Source: Comamonas sp. BIGb0124 (GTDB taxonomy: Bacteria; Pseudomonadota; Gammaproteobacteria; Burkholderiales; Burkholderiaceae_C). From it: DNA of 64,000 bases. Each line of letters starts with the position of its first letter. Positions within the stretch are counted from its first letter, which is position 1. The notes under the pieces are model-generated. The model had not been told where the DNA came from, did no database searches, and worked only from the letters and a program-made list of their open reading frames with translations. A program made the translations under genes and the position numbers. Below, piece by piece: positions 27,268-36,052 of this stretch. The DNA lies in assembly GCF_003752175.1 (NCBI RefSeq), contig NZ_RJVF01000012.1:124001-188000 (forward strand), written 5' to 3'.

Positions 27268-27289
27268 CCCCAAGGAGTTTTTCCCAGAC

Positions 27290-28018
27290 ATGGTTCGTAT
27301 CCCCACTTCCCCGCGCCCCGGCCGTCGCCTTCACCAGTTGGGCGGCACTGTGCTCGGACTGATCCTGGGCCTGGTGTTCGGCCTCGGCGTCGCCCTGGCC
27401 GTTGCCGTCTATGTGACCAAGGTGCCCGTGCCTTTCCTCAAGCGTGGACCGGCTGCGGCCGACACGCCGGCAAGCTCCACGGCGATCACCCCCGTCACGC
27501 CCTCGCCGTCGTCGAGCGCGGGCAGCACGGCCAACACCCCCAACTGGGATCCCAACTCGCCGCTGTACGGACGCCAGCCCGCCCCTGCGACCCCCGATGT
27601 GGCGCCGGCCACCGCACAACCGCCGGCCGCCTCCAACCTGCCGCCCGCCGTGGCCGGCGGCCAGGCCCAGACCCCGCAACCCGTGCGTCCGCCGGCGACC
27701 GTGGGCGGCAACGATCCACTGGGCCAGTTGGCCATGTCGCGTGCAGGCGGCGCCACCTCGGCTCCCGACGCCTCGGCCGCGGCCTACAGCTACTTCGTGC
27801 AGGCCGGGGCATTCCGCTCCAACCAGGAAGCGGAATCCCAGAAAGCCAAGCTGTCTTTTTCGGGCATCTCCACGCGCATCACCGAACGTGAGCAGAATGG
27901 CCGTCCTGTGTACCGCGTGCGCAGCGGTCCGTACGACAGCCAGCAGGAAGCCGAAGGCGTGAAATCACGCCTGGCCCAACTGGGCGTCGAAGCGGCCCTG
28001 GTGCGGGTCCAGCGCTGA
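27290..28018 (+). CDS. SPOR-domain inner-membrane protein (FtsN-like)
   Basis: The protein has 242 residues. A short basic cytoplasmic tail is followed by one transmembrane helix (about 20-41, VLGLILGLVFGLGVALAVAVYV), a long periplasmic Pro/Ala/Thr-rich linker (about 50-160), and a C-terminal SPOR domain (about 165-242) with YFVQAGAFRSNQEAESQKAKL and the final AALVRVQ strand. SPOR domains bind denuded septal peptidoglycan, so a cell-division role like FtsN or DedD is likely. AAGGAG lies 12 nt before the ATG. Confidence 0.9.
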   Translation: MVRIPTSPRPGRRLHQLGGTVLGLILGLVFGLGVALAVAVYVTKVPVPFLKRGPAAADTPASSTAITPVTPSPSSSAGSTANTPNWDPNSPLYGRQPAPATPDVAPATAQPPAASNLPPAVAGGQAQTPQPVRPPATVGGNDPLGQLAMSRAGGATSAPDASAAAYSYFVQAGAFRSNQEAESQKAKLSFSGISTRITEREQNGRPVYRVRSGPYDSQQEAEGVKSRLAQLGVEAALVRVQR

Positions 28019-28107
28019 GCGGCTGCGGCGTGAACGGATCTCGCATCCGTTCGCGCCCGCATGGCTTTCTCGCCGTCGCCGAAACTTTTTCATGACCTGC
28101 GGGTTCT

Positions 28108-28141
28108 GACTCCTCGTTAGGAGCAACCCAATTGAGGAGTC
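28108..28141 (+). promoter_or_regulatory. Alternative hairpins over the dsbA ribosome-binding site
   Basis: GACTCCTC (28108-28115) can pair with GAGGAGTC (28134-28141), which contains the ribosome-binding site of dsbA, 8 nt before the ATG. The same left arm can instead pair locally as CTCCT (28110-28114) with AGGAG (28119-28123) around loop CGTT, which would free the binding site. A separate hairpin, GAACGGAT/ATCCGTTC (28032-28052), lies just after the SPOR gene. The two pairings are visible; regulation is inferred. Confidence 0.45.
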
Positions 28142-28148
28142 TTTCCGA

Positions 28149-28796
28149 ATGATCAACCGTCGTCATTTCGCTGCCACCGTGGCGGCCACCAGCAGCCTGT
28201 TGGCCGTGAGCGCGAGCCAGGCCCAGGGCAATGCGCCCAAGGAAGGCAAGGAATACCTGGTCCTGGGCAAGCCGGCCCCCACCGATGCGCCCAAGGGGCA
28301 GGTCGAAGTGGTGGAGTTCTTCTGGTACAGCTGCCCGCACTGCAACGCCTTCGAACCCCGCCTCGAAGCCTGGGTCAAGCAATTGCCCAAGGACGTCAGC
28401 TTCCGCCGCGCGCCGGTTTCGTTCCGTGCCGACTTCGAGCCGCAGCAGCGCCTGTATTTTGTGCTCGAGGCGCTCAACCTCGTCGACACGCTACATGCCA
28501 AGGTCTTCTATGCCATTCACGTCGAACGCAAGAACCTGACGACCAAGGACGCCATCGCCACCTGGATTGCCACGCAGGGTGTCGAAAAGGCCAAGTTCCT
28601 CGAGACCTACGACTCGTTCTCGGTCGCCTCCAAGGCCCGCCGTGCCAGCCAGTTGCAGGATGCCTACGAAGTCGCGGGCGTGCCCTCGATCGGCGTCGGC
28701 GGACGTTTCTATACCGACGGCCAGCAAGCCGGCAGCATGGAACGTGTGCTGCAGACGACCGACTTCCTGGTCGCCGAACTGCGCAAGGGCCGCTGA
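28149..28796 (+). CDS. dsbA: Thiol:disulfide interchange protein DsbA
   Basis: Periplasmic thioredoxin-fold oxidase of 215 residues that puts disulfide bonds into exported proteins. The signal peptide is at 1-26 (RRHFAATVAATSSLLAVSASQAQ). The active site is FFWYSCPHCNAFEP with Cys62-Pro-His-Cys65, the strongly oxidising CPHC form. The cis-Pro is in EVAGVPSIGVGG. The length is normal. A strong terminator follows. No dsbB is in the window. Confidence 0.95.
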   Translation: MINRRHFAATVAATSSLLAVSASQAQGNAPKEGKEYLVLGKPAPTDAPKGQVEVVEFFWYSCPHCNAFEPRLEAWVKQLPKDVSFRRAPVSFRADFEPQQRLYFVLEALNLVDTLHAKVFYAIHVERKNLTTKDAIATWIATQGVEKAKFLETYDSFSVASKARRASQLQDAYEVAGVPSIGVGGRFYTDGQQAGSMERVLQTTDFLVAELRKGR

Positions 28797-28837
28797 CCCG
28801 GCCGGGCGCCCGCGGCGCCTGTCTTTCCCGCACAACG

Positions 28838-28866
28838 AACCCGATGCCTGACGTCGGGTTTTTTGT
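28838..28866 (+). terminator. Rho-independent terminator after dsbA
   Basis: AACCCGA (28838-28844) pairs with TCGGGTT (28854-28860) around a 9-nt loop, then a run of T. It is 41 bp after the dsbA stop and separates dsbA from the lptA transcript. Confidence 0.9.
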
Positions 28867-28999
28867 TGGCGCATGCCCAGGCCGCCCCGTCAAGTCCTCG
28901 GCGAAATCCCGCATCGCGCGGTCTGCCGAACAGCCTGCACGCTGCCAGCGGCGATTTGCTGGCTACAATGAAAAGCTAACAGAGCAAGATTCATGCCTC

Positions 29000-29617
29000 A
29001 TGACTAAAGCGATACACCTCCTCTCCCCCATCCTCCTGGCCGCGGCCATGCTGCTCGGCGCGGGTACGGTGCAGGCCGAGCAGGCCGATCGCCAGAAACC
29101 CATGAATGTCGAGGCCGACTCGCTGCGCTTCGACGATGCCAAGCAGACCAGCCAGTTCACGGGCAATGTCGTCGTCACGCAAGGCACGCTGACCATGCGG
29201 GCCGACCGCATGGACGTGCGCCAGGATGCGGCCGGCGAACAGTTCGGCGTGGCGCACGGCACCAAGTCCAAACGTGCCTTTTTCCGGCAGAAGCGCGACG
29301 GCGTCGACGAATACATCGAAGGCGAAGCCCTGACGCTGGAGTACGACAGCAAGGCTGCCGAAATGCGCCTGATCGGCAATGCCGAGATGCGGCGCTACGT
29401 CGGCAGCAAGCTGAGCGACGAGACCTCGGGGCAGCGCATCGTCTACCGCACCGACACCGAGGTGTTCACGGTCGACGGCTCGCCACAAGGCGGCGGCCGG
29501 GTCCGCGCGACCATTTCGCCCCGCAACACCGGCGAACAGGCCGCCCCCGCCAAGACCCCTGCGCCGGCCGGACAGAGCCTGCGCGGCAGCACCACTCTCA
29601 CGGAGCCCCGCCAGTGA
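29000..29617 (+). CDS. lptA: Lipopolysaccharide transport periplasmic protein LptA
   Basis: OstA/LptA-family protein of 205 residues that forms the periplasmic bridge carrying LPS to the outer membrane. The signal peptide is at about 1-26 (ILLAAAMLLGAGTVQA). The jelly-roll repeats are rich in beta strands: FTGNVVVTQGTLTMRADRMDV, EYIEGEALTLEYDSKAAEMRLIGNA, IVYRTDTEVFTVDG. The C-terminus is a Pro/Ala tail. ATG 29000 opens the signal peptide. A TACAAT box at 28964-28969 could be a -10 element. lptC and kdsC, the usual upstream neighbours, are not here. Confidence 0.92.
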   Translation: MTKAIHLLSPILLAAAMLLGAGTVQAEQADRQKPMNVEADSLRFDDAKQTSQFTGNVVVTQGTLTMRADRMDVRQDAAGEQFGVAHGTKSKRAFFRQKRDGVDEYIEGEALTLEYDSKAAEMRLIGNAEMRRYVGSKLSDETSGQRIVYRTDTEVFTVDGSPQGGGRVRATISPRNTGEQAAPAKTPAPAGQSLRGSTTLTEPRQ

Positions 29618-30408
29618 GCAGCAAACCCCTGAATCCCTCCCAGGCGCCGGCGGCCGGGCAGACCGCGCGCAGCCGCCTCATCGCGAAGGGGCTCCAGAAG
29701 TCCTACGGCAGCCGCAAGGTCGTCAAGGACGTGTCGCTCGACGTCGACAAGGGCGAGGTCGTCGGCCTGCTCGGCCCCAACGGGGCGGGCAAGACCACCT
29801 CGTTCTACATGATCGTGGGGCTGGTTCGCGCCGACGCGGGCCACATCAGCATCGACGGCCTGCCGGTGCACGACATGCCCATCCACAAGCGCGCGCGCAT
29901 GGGGCTGTCCTACCTGCCGCAAGAAGCGTCGATCTTCCGCAAGCTGTCGGTCGAGGACAACGTCCGCGCCGTGCTAGAGCTCCAGCTCGACGAGAACGAA
30001 CGTCCGCTCGACAAGGCCGCCATCAACCAGCGGCTCGACGGACTGCTGCAGGACCTGCGTGTCGACCACCTGCGCCAGTCGCCTGCGCTGGCCCTTTCGG
30101 GCGGCGAACGCCGGCGTGTCGAGATCGCCCGCGCGCTGGCCAGCCAACCGCGCTTCATCCTGCTCGACGAACCCTTTGCCGGCATCGACCCGATCGCCGT
30201 CATCGAAATCCAGCGCATCATCAGTTTCCTGAAGTCGCGCGGCATCGGTGTGCTGATCACCGACCACAACGTGCGCGAGACGCTGGGCATCTGCGACCGC
30301 GCCTTCATCATCAACGACGGGCATGTGCTGGCGAGCGGCACACCAGCCGAGATCGTCGACAACGCCGACGTCCGCCGGGTCTACCTCGGCGAGCATTTCC
30401 GCATGTAA
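29614..30408 (+). CDS. lptB: LPS export ABC transporter ATP-binding protein LptB
   Basis: ATPase of 264 residues that powers LptFG extraction of LPS from the inner membrane. Walker A is GPNGAGKTTS (about 51-60), the signature is LSGGERRR, and Walker B is FILLDEPFAGIDP, with H-switch in ITDHNVRETL. It starts with GTG in a GTGA overlap with the lptA stop, so the two are coupled. The N-terminal 20 residues are a polar extension before the first strand. Confidence 0.95.
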   Translation: MSSKPLNPSQAPAAGQTARSRLIAKGLQKSYGSRKVVKDVSLDVDKGEVVGLLGPNGAGKTTSFYMIVGLVRADAGHISIDGLPVHDMPIHKRARMGLSYLPQEASIFRKLSVEDNVRAVLELQLDENERPLDKAAINQRLDGLLQDLRVDHLRQSPALALSGGERRRVEIARALASQPRFILLDEPFAGIDPIAVIEIQRIISFLKSRGIGVLITDHNVRETLGICDRAFIINDGHVLASGTPAEIVDNADVRRVYLGEHFRM

Positions 30409-30426
30409 CGCAAGAAGTCATCTGCC

Positions 30427-31962
30427 TTGAAACAAAGCCTGTCGCTACGCGTCTCCCAGCATCTGGCCCTGACGCCTCAACTGCAGCAGTCCATCCGGCT
30501 GCTGCAGTTATCGACATTGGAGCTCAACCAGGAAGTCGAGCAGATGCTCGATGAAAACCCCTTCCTGGAGGTCGGCGACGAGGCAGCGCCGCGCGAGGAA
30601 TTCGGCCAGGACGGCATGGCCGCCGGCAGCACCGGCAGCACGTCGGCCGCGAGCGAAGAATCCACCACTGCCGCAGAGAGCGCAGCGGATACGGGCGACG
30701 ACTACACATCGAGTGAAACCGAAACGCTGAGCGACTGGGACGGCGACGGCAGCATCGACATGGCGGCCGACGACAGCGAATGGGGCGGCGATGCCCCGGC
30801 GCGCAACGGTGCGGCCAGCGACGACGACGATGTCAGCGCGGCCGATCTGGCGCGTGCCCACGAGTCGCTGCAAGACCATCTCCACCGGCAGGCATTGGGC
30901 CTGCGGCTCGACGAGGTCGGTCGCCAGGCGCTGTACTTCCTGATCGAATCGCTCAACGACGACGGCTACCTCGAGGACCCCCTCGAAGAACTGGCGCAGA
31001 GCCTGACGGGCGCCGACCCGGATCTCGAGCAATTCGAGGAACTGGTCGAGCAGTTCCGCATTTCTCTCAAGCTTCTGCAGAGCCTGGAGCCCGCCGGGGT
31101 CGGTGCGCGCAATCTGGCCGAGTGTCTGAGCCTGCAGCTCGCGCAGTTGCCGCCGAGCGAGGAATGCGAAGTGGCACGGCGCATCTGCCGCCAGCCCATG
31201 GATCTGCTGGCGCGGCGCGACATCAAGAAGCTGGTGCAGTTGTGCGACGCACCGGACGCCGCCATCCGCACCGCCATGGCGCTGATCGCGCGGCTCGAAC
31301 CCAAGCCCGGCCGTCGTTTCGTGAACGTCGAGCGCAACGTGATCGTGCCGGACGTGATCGTGACCAGCAGCGGCCACGGTCCCAACATGAAGTTCCGCGC
31401 CCAGCTCAACCCCGACGTGATGCCGCGCCTGCGGGTGCACGACATCTATGCCAACGCGCTCAAGGGCCACAAGGGCGACGGCGGCCTGCAGCAGCGGCTG
31501 CAGGAGGCCCGCTGGTTCATCAAGAACATCCAGCAGCGCTTCGACACGATCCTGCGCGTGAGCACGGCCATCGTCGAACGCCAGCGCAACTTCTTCATTC
31601 ACGGCGAACTCGCCATGCGCCCGCTGGTGCTGCGCGAGATCGCCGACGAACTCGGCCTGCACGAATCCACCATCAGCCGGGTGACGACCGCCAAGTACAT
31701 CTCCACGCCCTACGGCACATTCGAGCTCAAGTACTTCTTCGGTTCCGCGCTGTCGACCGAGACCGGCGGCAATGCCTCGAGCACGGCGGTGCGGGCGCTG
31801 ATCAAGCAGTTCGTGTCGTCCGAGAACGTCAAGAAACCGCTGTCCGACAACCAGCTCTCGGACATGCTCAAGGAGCAAGGCATCGAGTGCGCGCGCCGCA
31901 CGGTGGCCAAGTACCGCGAAGCCCTGAGAATCGCGCCGGCCAATCTGCGCAAGGCGCTCTGA
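30427..31962 (+). CDS. rpoN: RNA polymerase sigma-54 factor
   Basis: Sigma factor for -24/-12 promoters, 511 residues. Region I is the Gln/Leu-rich QHLALTPQLQQSIRLLQLSTLELNQEV (about 11-37). An acidic, Ser-rich region II runs to about 145. The core-binding domain follows, then the HTH (LHESTISRVTTAKYI) and the C-terminal RpoN box ARRTVAKYRE. The start is TTG at 30427, fixed by the conserved MKQSLSLR opening, 18 bp after lptB. hpf and ptsN, often next, are absent; htpG converges instead. Confidence 0.95.
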   Translation: MKQSLSLRVSQHLALTPQLQQSIRLLQLSTLELNQEVEQMLDENPFLEVGDEAAPREEFGQDGMAAGSTGSTSAASEESTTAAESAADTGDDYTSSETETLSDWDGDGSIDMAADDSEWGGDAPARNGAASDDDDVSAADLARAHESLQDHLHRQALGLRLDEVGRQALYFLIESLNDDGYLEDPLEELAQSLTGADPDLEQFEELVEQFRISLKLLQSLEPAGVGARNLAECLSLQLAQLPPSEECEVARRICRQPMDLLARRDIKKLVQLCDAPDAAIRTAMALIARLEPKPGRRFVNVERNVIVPDVIVTSSGHGPNMKFRAQLNPDVMPRLRVHDIYANALKGHKGDGGLQQRLQEARWFIKNIQQRFDTILRVSTAIVERQRNFFIHGELAMRPLVLREIADELGLHESTISRVTTAKYISTPYGTFELKYFFGSALSTETGGNASSTAVRALIKQFVSSENVKKPLSDNQLSDMLKEQGIECARRTVAKYREALRIAPANLRKAL

Positions 31963-32001
31963 GGCCGCACGCCCGGGCGGCCAGTGCAATGGTGCCCCAT
32001 G

Positions 32002-32039
32002 AAAAAAAGGATGGTCCTCGCGGAGCCATCCTTTTTTTT
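32002..32039. terminator. Bidirectional terminator between rpoN and htpG
   Basis: AAAAAAAGGATGG pairs with CCATCCTTTTTTTT around an 11-nt loop. The A-run on one side and T-run on the other give a T-tract to both strands, so it can end both rpoN and the convergent htpG transcript. Confidence 0.92.
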
Positions 32040-32069
32040 GCCCAGGGCCCACCCGCAGGCGGGCCAGCC

Positions 32070-34112
32070 TCAGCGTGTCGCCAGCAGGCTGTTGACGCGG
32101 CGCACATAGGCCGCCGGATCGGCCGGCATGCCGCCTTCGGCCAGCAGGGCCTGGTCGAAGATGATGTGGGCGTAGTCGGCAAAATCCGAGCCGTTGTCGG
32201 CCCCTGCCAATTGCTCCAGCTTCTTGACCAGCGCATGCTCGGGGTTGATCTCGAGAATCGGCTCGACTTCGGGCGCCTGCTGTCCGGCCTGCTTGAGCAG
32301 ACGGGCCAGTTGCGCCGAATAGTCGCCGTCCTCGACCACCAGGCAGGCCGGCGAGTCGACCAGGCGCGTGGTCACGCGCACGTCCTTGGCCTGCCCCTTG
32401 AGCACGTCCTTGAGCTTGTCGAGCACGGGCTTGAACGACTCGGCCGCCTGCTCGGCCGCCTTTTTCTCTTCCTCGTCCTGCAGCTTGCCCAGATCGACCG
32501 CGCCCTTGGCCACGCTCTGCAGCGGCGTGCCGTCGAAGTCGTGCAGGAAGTTCAGCGCCCACTCGTCGACCCGATCGGTCATGAGCAGCACCTCGATGCC
32601 CTTCTTGCGGAAGACTTCGAGCTGCGGGCTGTTGCGCGCAGCGGAAAGGCTGTCGGCGGTGATGTAGTAGATGCTGTCCTGGCCCTCTTTCATGCGTGAC
32701 TTGTAGGTCGCCAGGCTCACCACCGGTTTGCCGGAGTCGTCGTGTGTCGAGGCGAAGCGCAGCAGCTTGGCGATCTTGTCCTTGTTGGACTGGTCCTCGC
32801 CCAGGCCTTCCTTGAGCACCGCACCGAACTCGGCGTAGAAACGGGCGTACTTGTCGGCCTCGTCCGCGAACTCGGCGGCCGCACCTGCGGCAGTCGCGCT
32901 GTCGTCGCTGCCGCCGGTGGATTCAGGCGCCGGCACGGCGTCGCCGGTGCCGATGTCGATCTTGCCGTCGCTGCTGTCGGCAGCCGTGCGCTGACGCGAA
33001 GCCAGGTCTTCCAGCAGGCCGAGCACGCGGCGCGTGTTGCCTTCGCGGATCGCCTTGACGTCGCGGCTTTCCTGCAGCAACTCGCGGCTGACATTGAGCG
33101 GCAGGTCGGCCGAATCGATCACGCCCTTGACGAAACGCAGGTAGCTGGGCAGCAGCGCCTCGGCATCGTCCATGATGAAGACACGCTTGACGTAGAGCTT
33201 GAGACCCGTCTTGCGATCGCGGTTCCAGAGGTCTTGCGGCGCCTTGGCCGGCACGTAGAGCAACTGGGTGTACTCGGTGCTGCCTTCGACGCGGTTGTGC
33301 GTCCAGGCCAGCGGTTCGTCGGCGTCGTAGGCGATCTGCTTGTAGAACTCGCCGTACTGTTCGGGCGTGATGTCCTTCTTGCTGCGGCTCCACAGGGCGC
33401 TGGCCTTGTTGACCGCTTCCCACTCGCCGGTCTTGACCATGTCGCCGGGCTGGTCGTTCTCGCCATCCTTCCACTCTTCCTTTTCCATGAGGATGGGCAG
33501 GGAGATGTGGTCGGCATACTTGCCGATGATGCTCTTGAGCGTCCAGGCATTGAGATAGTCTTCGGCATCCTCGCGCAGGTGCAGCGTGACGCTGGTGCCG
33601 CGCTGGGCGCGGGCGATCGACTCGACTTCGAAGTCGCCGGTGCCGCCGCTGGTCCAGCGCACGCCCTGGTCGACCGGCAATCCGGCGCGGCGCGATTCCA
33701 CCGAGATCTTGTCGGCGACGATGAAGCCGGAGTAGAAACCCACACCGAACTGCCCGATGAGCTGGGCATCGGATTTCTGGTCACCGGAGAGCTTGCTCAC
33801 GAAATCGCGTGTGCCGCTCTTGGCGATGGTGCCCAGGTTCTCGATGGCTTCGTCCTGGCTCAGGCCGATGCCGTTGTCGACGATGGTGAGCGTGCGCGCG
33901 GACTTGTCGAAGCTGACGCGGACTTCGAGGTTGGGTGCGTCCTCGAACAGCTCGGGGCGGTCGAGGGCTTCGAAGCGGAGCTTGTCGCACGCGTCCGAGG
34001 CGTTGGAGATCAACTCGCGCAGGAAAATTTCCTTGTTGGAATACAGCGAGTGGGTGACCAGATGCAACAGCTGGGCGACTTCCGCCTGAAAAGATAGCGT
34101 TTTCTTGCTCAT
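32070..34112 (-). CDS. htpG: Molecular chaperone HtpG (Hsp90)
   Basis: Cytoplasmic ATP-dependent chaperone of 680 residues. The N-terminal GHKL ATPase domain has [16 protein letters not shown] (about 32-47), DNGIGL (79-84) and GQFGVGFYS (120-128). Middle and C-terminal domains follow with normal motifs ([16 protein letters not shown]). It is about 50 residues longer than usual: a Ser/Ala/Asp-rich insertion at about 375-418, between LLEDLASRQ and [12 protein letters not shown], where E. coli HtpG has only a few residues. It is divergent from the GGDEF gene. Confidence 0.95.
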   Translation of the reverse strand: MSKKTLSFQAEVAQLLHLVTHSLYSNKEIFLRELISNASDACDKLRFEALDRPELFEDAPNLEVRVSFDKSARTLTIVDNGIGLSQDEAIENLGTIAKSGTRDFVSKLSGDQKSDAQLIGQFGVGFYSGFIVADKISVESRRAGLPVDQGVRWTSGGTGDFEVESIARAQRGTSVTLHLREDAEDYLNAWTLKSIIGKYADHISLPILMEKEEWKDGENDQPGDMVKTGEWEAVNKASALWSRSKKDITPEQYGEFYKQIAYDADEPLAWTHNRVEGSTEYTQLLYVPAKAPQDLWNRDRKTGLKLYVKRVFIMDDAEALLPSYLRFVKGVIDSADLPLNVSRELLQESRDVKAIREGNTRRVLGLLEDLASRQRTAADSSDGKIDIGTGDAVPAPESTGGSDDSATAAGAAAEFADEADKYARFYAEFGAVLKEGLGEDQSNKDKIAKLLRFASTHDDSGKPVVSLATYKSRMKEGQDSIYYITADSLSAARNSPQLEVFRKKGIEVLLMTDRVDEWALNFLHDFDGTPLQSVAKGAVDLGKLQDEEEKKAAEQAAESFKPVLDKLKDVLKGQAKDVRVTTRLVDSPACLVVEDGDYSAQLARLLKQAGQQAPEVEPILEINPEHALVKKLEQLAGADNGSDFADYAHIIFDQALLAEGGMPADPAAYVRRVNSLLATR

Positions 34113-34384
34113 TGGTATCTAATTCGATTCACAAATAGTAACGGCCGATAGAAAGTGCGGGTGCGCGGCCGAATTTCAATAACTTGGGGGAAGCCGTCGA
34201 CGACCGGACCAGCAGTCCGTCCATTCTGCAACATTGCGCACCCTGCCGAATCCGCCACCCGACAGCCGCCGACAGGCCAGCCCGGTGCACGCCGGGAGCC
34301 CGCCGTCTCGCCTTCCGGCCGTCGCGGCAAGCCGATGCCTGCGCGACGCCTTCCATCCCCGACCGTTTCATTTTCCTCGACCGC

Positions 34385-36016
34385 GTGTCAACCCAACGTC
34401 CTCCCCGCTCCGTCCGACTGCTCAGCCGGCTCCGCTCGTCCCGGCTGCTGCCGCTTCTGCTGCGTGTGGATCTGCGCCGCCTGATCCTGGGGATGTCGCT
34501 GCTGGCCGTGCTGGTGACCTTCCTCAACACCTTCCATGCGGGTTACTCGCAGCAGCGCGAACTGCTGATCCGCAACACGCTGGACGCCAATCAGGCCTAC
34601 GCCTCGAAAATGGCCGAGCTGACCGACGTGTTCCTGCAGCAGGCGCTCTCGCAACTCAGCTTCAGCGCCCACGTGCTGGGTTCCAATTTCGACGACGTGT
34701 CGCTGCAGACCGCCGAAACGCGCCGTCTGGTTCATCAGAACAAGACCTTCAACTCGGTCCTCATCGTCAATGCCGATGGCAAGATCGTGAACATCACCCC
34801 GCCGCTGACCGAAGTGCTGGGCCTGCAGATCAGCAGCGCCGGCATGCTCTCCGCTTACCAGGCGCGCGAGCCCAGGGTGAGCGAGCCCTTCGTCACCTCG
34901 GGCACGGCCCGGCTGGTCATCTTCATCAGTTATCCGGTTTACTCGCAGAGGGGCGATTTCCTGGGCTTCATCGGCGGCACGGTCTACCTGCACGAAGACA
35001 ACGGGCTGCACAGCGTGCTGGGGCGCCACCATTACCAGAACGGCTCCTACCTCTTTGTCGTCGACCGGCAGGGCAACCTGGTGTTCCACGCCAATCAGCA
35101 GCGCGTCGGAGAGAACGTCATGCGCAATCCGGTGGTGCAGGCCGTACGCCGGGGCGAAACCGGCAGCGCGCAGTCCGAGAACACACGGGGCACCGCCATG
35201 CTGTCGGGTTACGCGCCGGTCAGCTCGACCGGCTGGGGGGTCGTGGTGCAGCGCCCGACCGATCTCACGCTCGAACTGCTGACTCAGCCCGTCATGGACA
35301 TGCTCCTCAAGGTCGCACCGCTGCTGATGCTGACCTTGCTGGCCATCTGGTTCCTGACGCGGCTGATCGCCAACCCGCTGCACGACCTGGCCATGATCGC
35401 CAGCCGCCTCGACGATGCCGACACCGAAAGAAAAATCGGCAAGGTGCCATCGTGGTACTACGAGGTCATCAAGCTCAAGCACGCCATCCTGGCCGGGCTG
35501 AGCCTGGTGCAGCGCAAGATCTCGCGGCTCAATCACGAGAATGTGACCGACCCGCTGACGGGTCTGCTCAACCGGCGCGGCATGGACGACACGCTCCGCG
35601 CGCTGGACGAGGCCCGCCTGCCCTTCTCGGTGGTCGTGCTCGACATCGACCGTTTCAAGTCGATCAACGACACGCATGGCCACGATGTCGGCGACGCCGT
35701 GCTGCGTTTCCTCGCCGAACGCATGCGGCGAACGGCCCGCTCGGGCGATGTGCTGTGCCGCAATGGCGGCGACGAGTTCACGATGCTGTTGCCCGGCACG
35801 CCTTCGAACGAGGCGGTGCACGCCTGTGAACGGCTGGCGCAGGCCCTGGCCATCGAAGAAGCCTACGAAGGCGTGCCCATCAGCCTGTCGATGGGCGTGG
35901 CGGATTTCCGGCTGGAAGACCGGCATGTGGAAGACGCACTCAAGGCAGCCGACGTCGCGCTCTACCGGGCCAAGCAAGGCGGCCGCAATCAGATCGCGGT
36001 AGCGGAACGTACCTAG
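34385..36016 (+). CDS. Membrane diguanylate cyclase with periplasmic Cache-like sensor
   Basis: The protein has 543 residues from GTG 34385. TM1 is at about 28-45 (LILGMSLLAVLVTFLNTF). A periplasmic dCache-like domain runs to about 300 (VLIVNADGKIVNITPP, YLFVVDRQGNLVFHA). TM2 is at about 308-328, then a HAMP-like linker and a C-terminal GGDEF domain from about 385. The active site is RNGGDEFTML, with the inhibitory I-site RSGD five residues before it, so it should make c-di-GMP with product inhibition. The start is uncertain: an ATG at 34184 would add 67 residues without family character. It converges on the next EAL gene and lies 10 kb from bcsA. Confidence 0.85.
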   Translation: MSTQRPPRSVRLLSRLRSSRLLPLLLRVDLRRLILGMSLLAVLVTFLNTFHAGYSQQRELLIRNTLDANQAYASKMAELTDVFLQQALSQLSFSAHVLGSNFDDVSLQTAETRRLVHQNKTFNSVLIVNADGKIVNITPPLTEVLGLQISSAGMLSAYQAREPRVSEPFVTSGTARLVIFISYPVYSQRGDFLGFIGGTVYLHEDNGLHSVLGRHHYQNGSYLFVVDRQGNLVFHANQQRVGENVMRNPVVQAVRRGETGSAQSENTRGTAMLSGYAPVSSTGWGVVVQRPTDLTLELLTQPVMDMLLKVAPLLMLTLLAIWFLTRLIANPLHDLAMIASRLDDADTERKIGKVPSWYYEVIKLKHAILAGLSLVQRKISRLNHENVTDPLTGLLNRRGMDDTLRALDEARLPFSVVVLDIDRFKSINDTHGHDVGDAVLRFLAERMRRTARSGDVLCRNGGDEFTMLLPGTPSNEAVHACERLAQALAIEEAYEGVPISLSMGVADFRLEDRHVEDALKAADVALYRAKQGGRNQIAVAERT

Positions 36017-36052
36017 AAAAACCGGCAGCCCGCAGCGCCGGGCCGGCGTCGT

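Noticed and set aside
30508-32562. Open frame of 684 codons on the - strand across rpoN and the end of htpG
   Set aside because: It crosses a strong bidirectional terminator and two well-identified genes, and its product is low-complexity.
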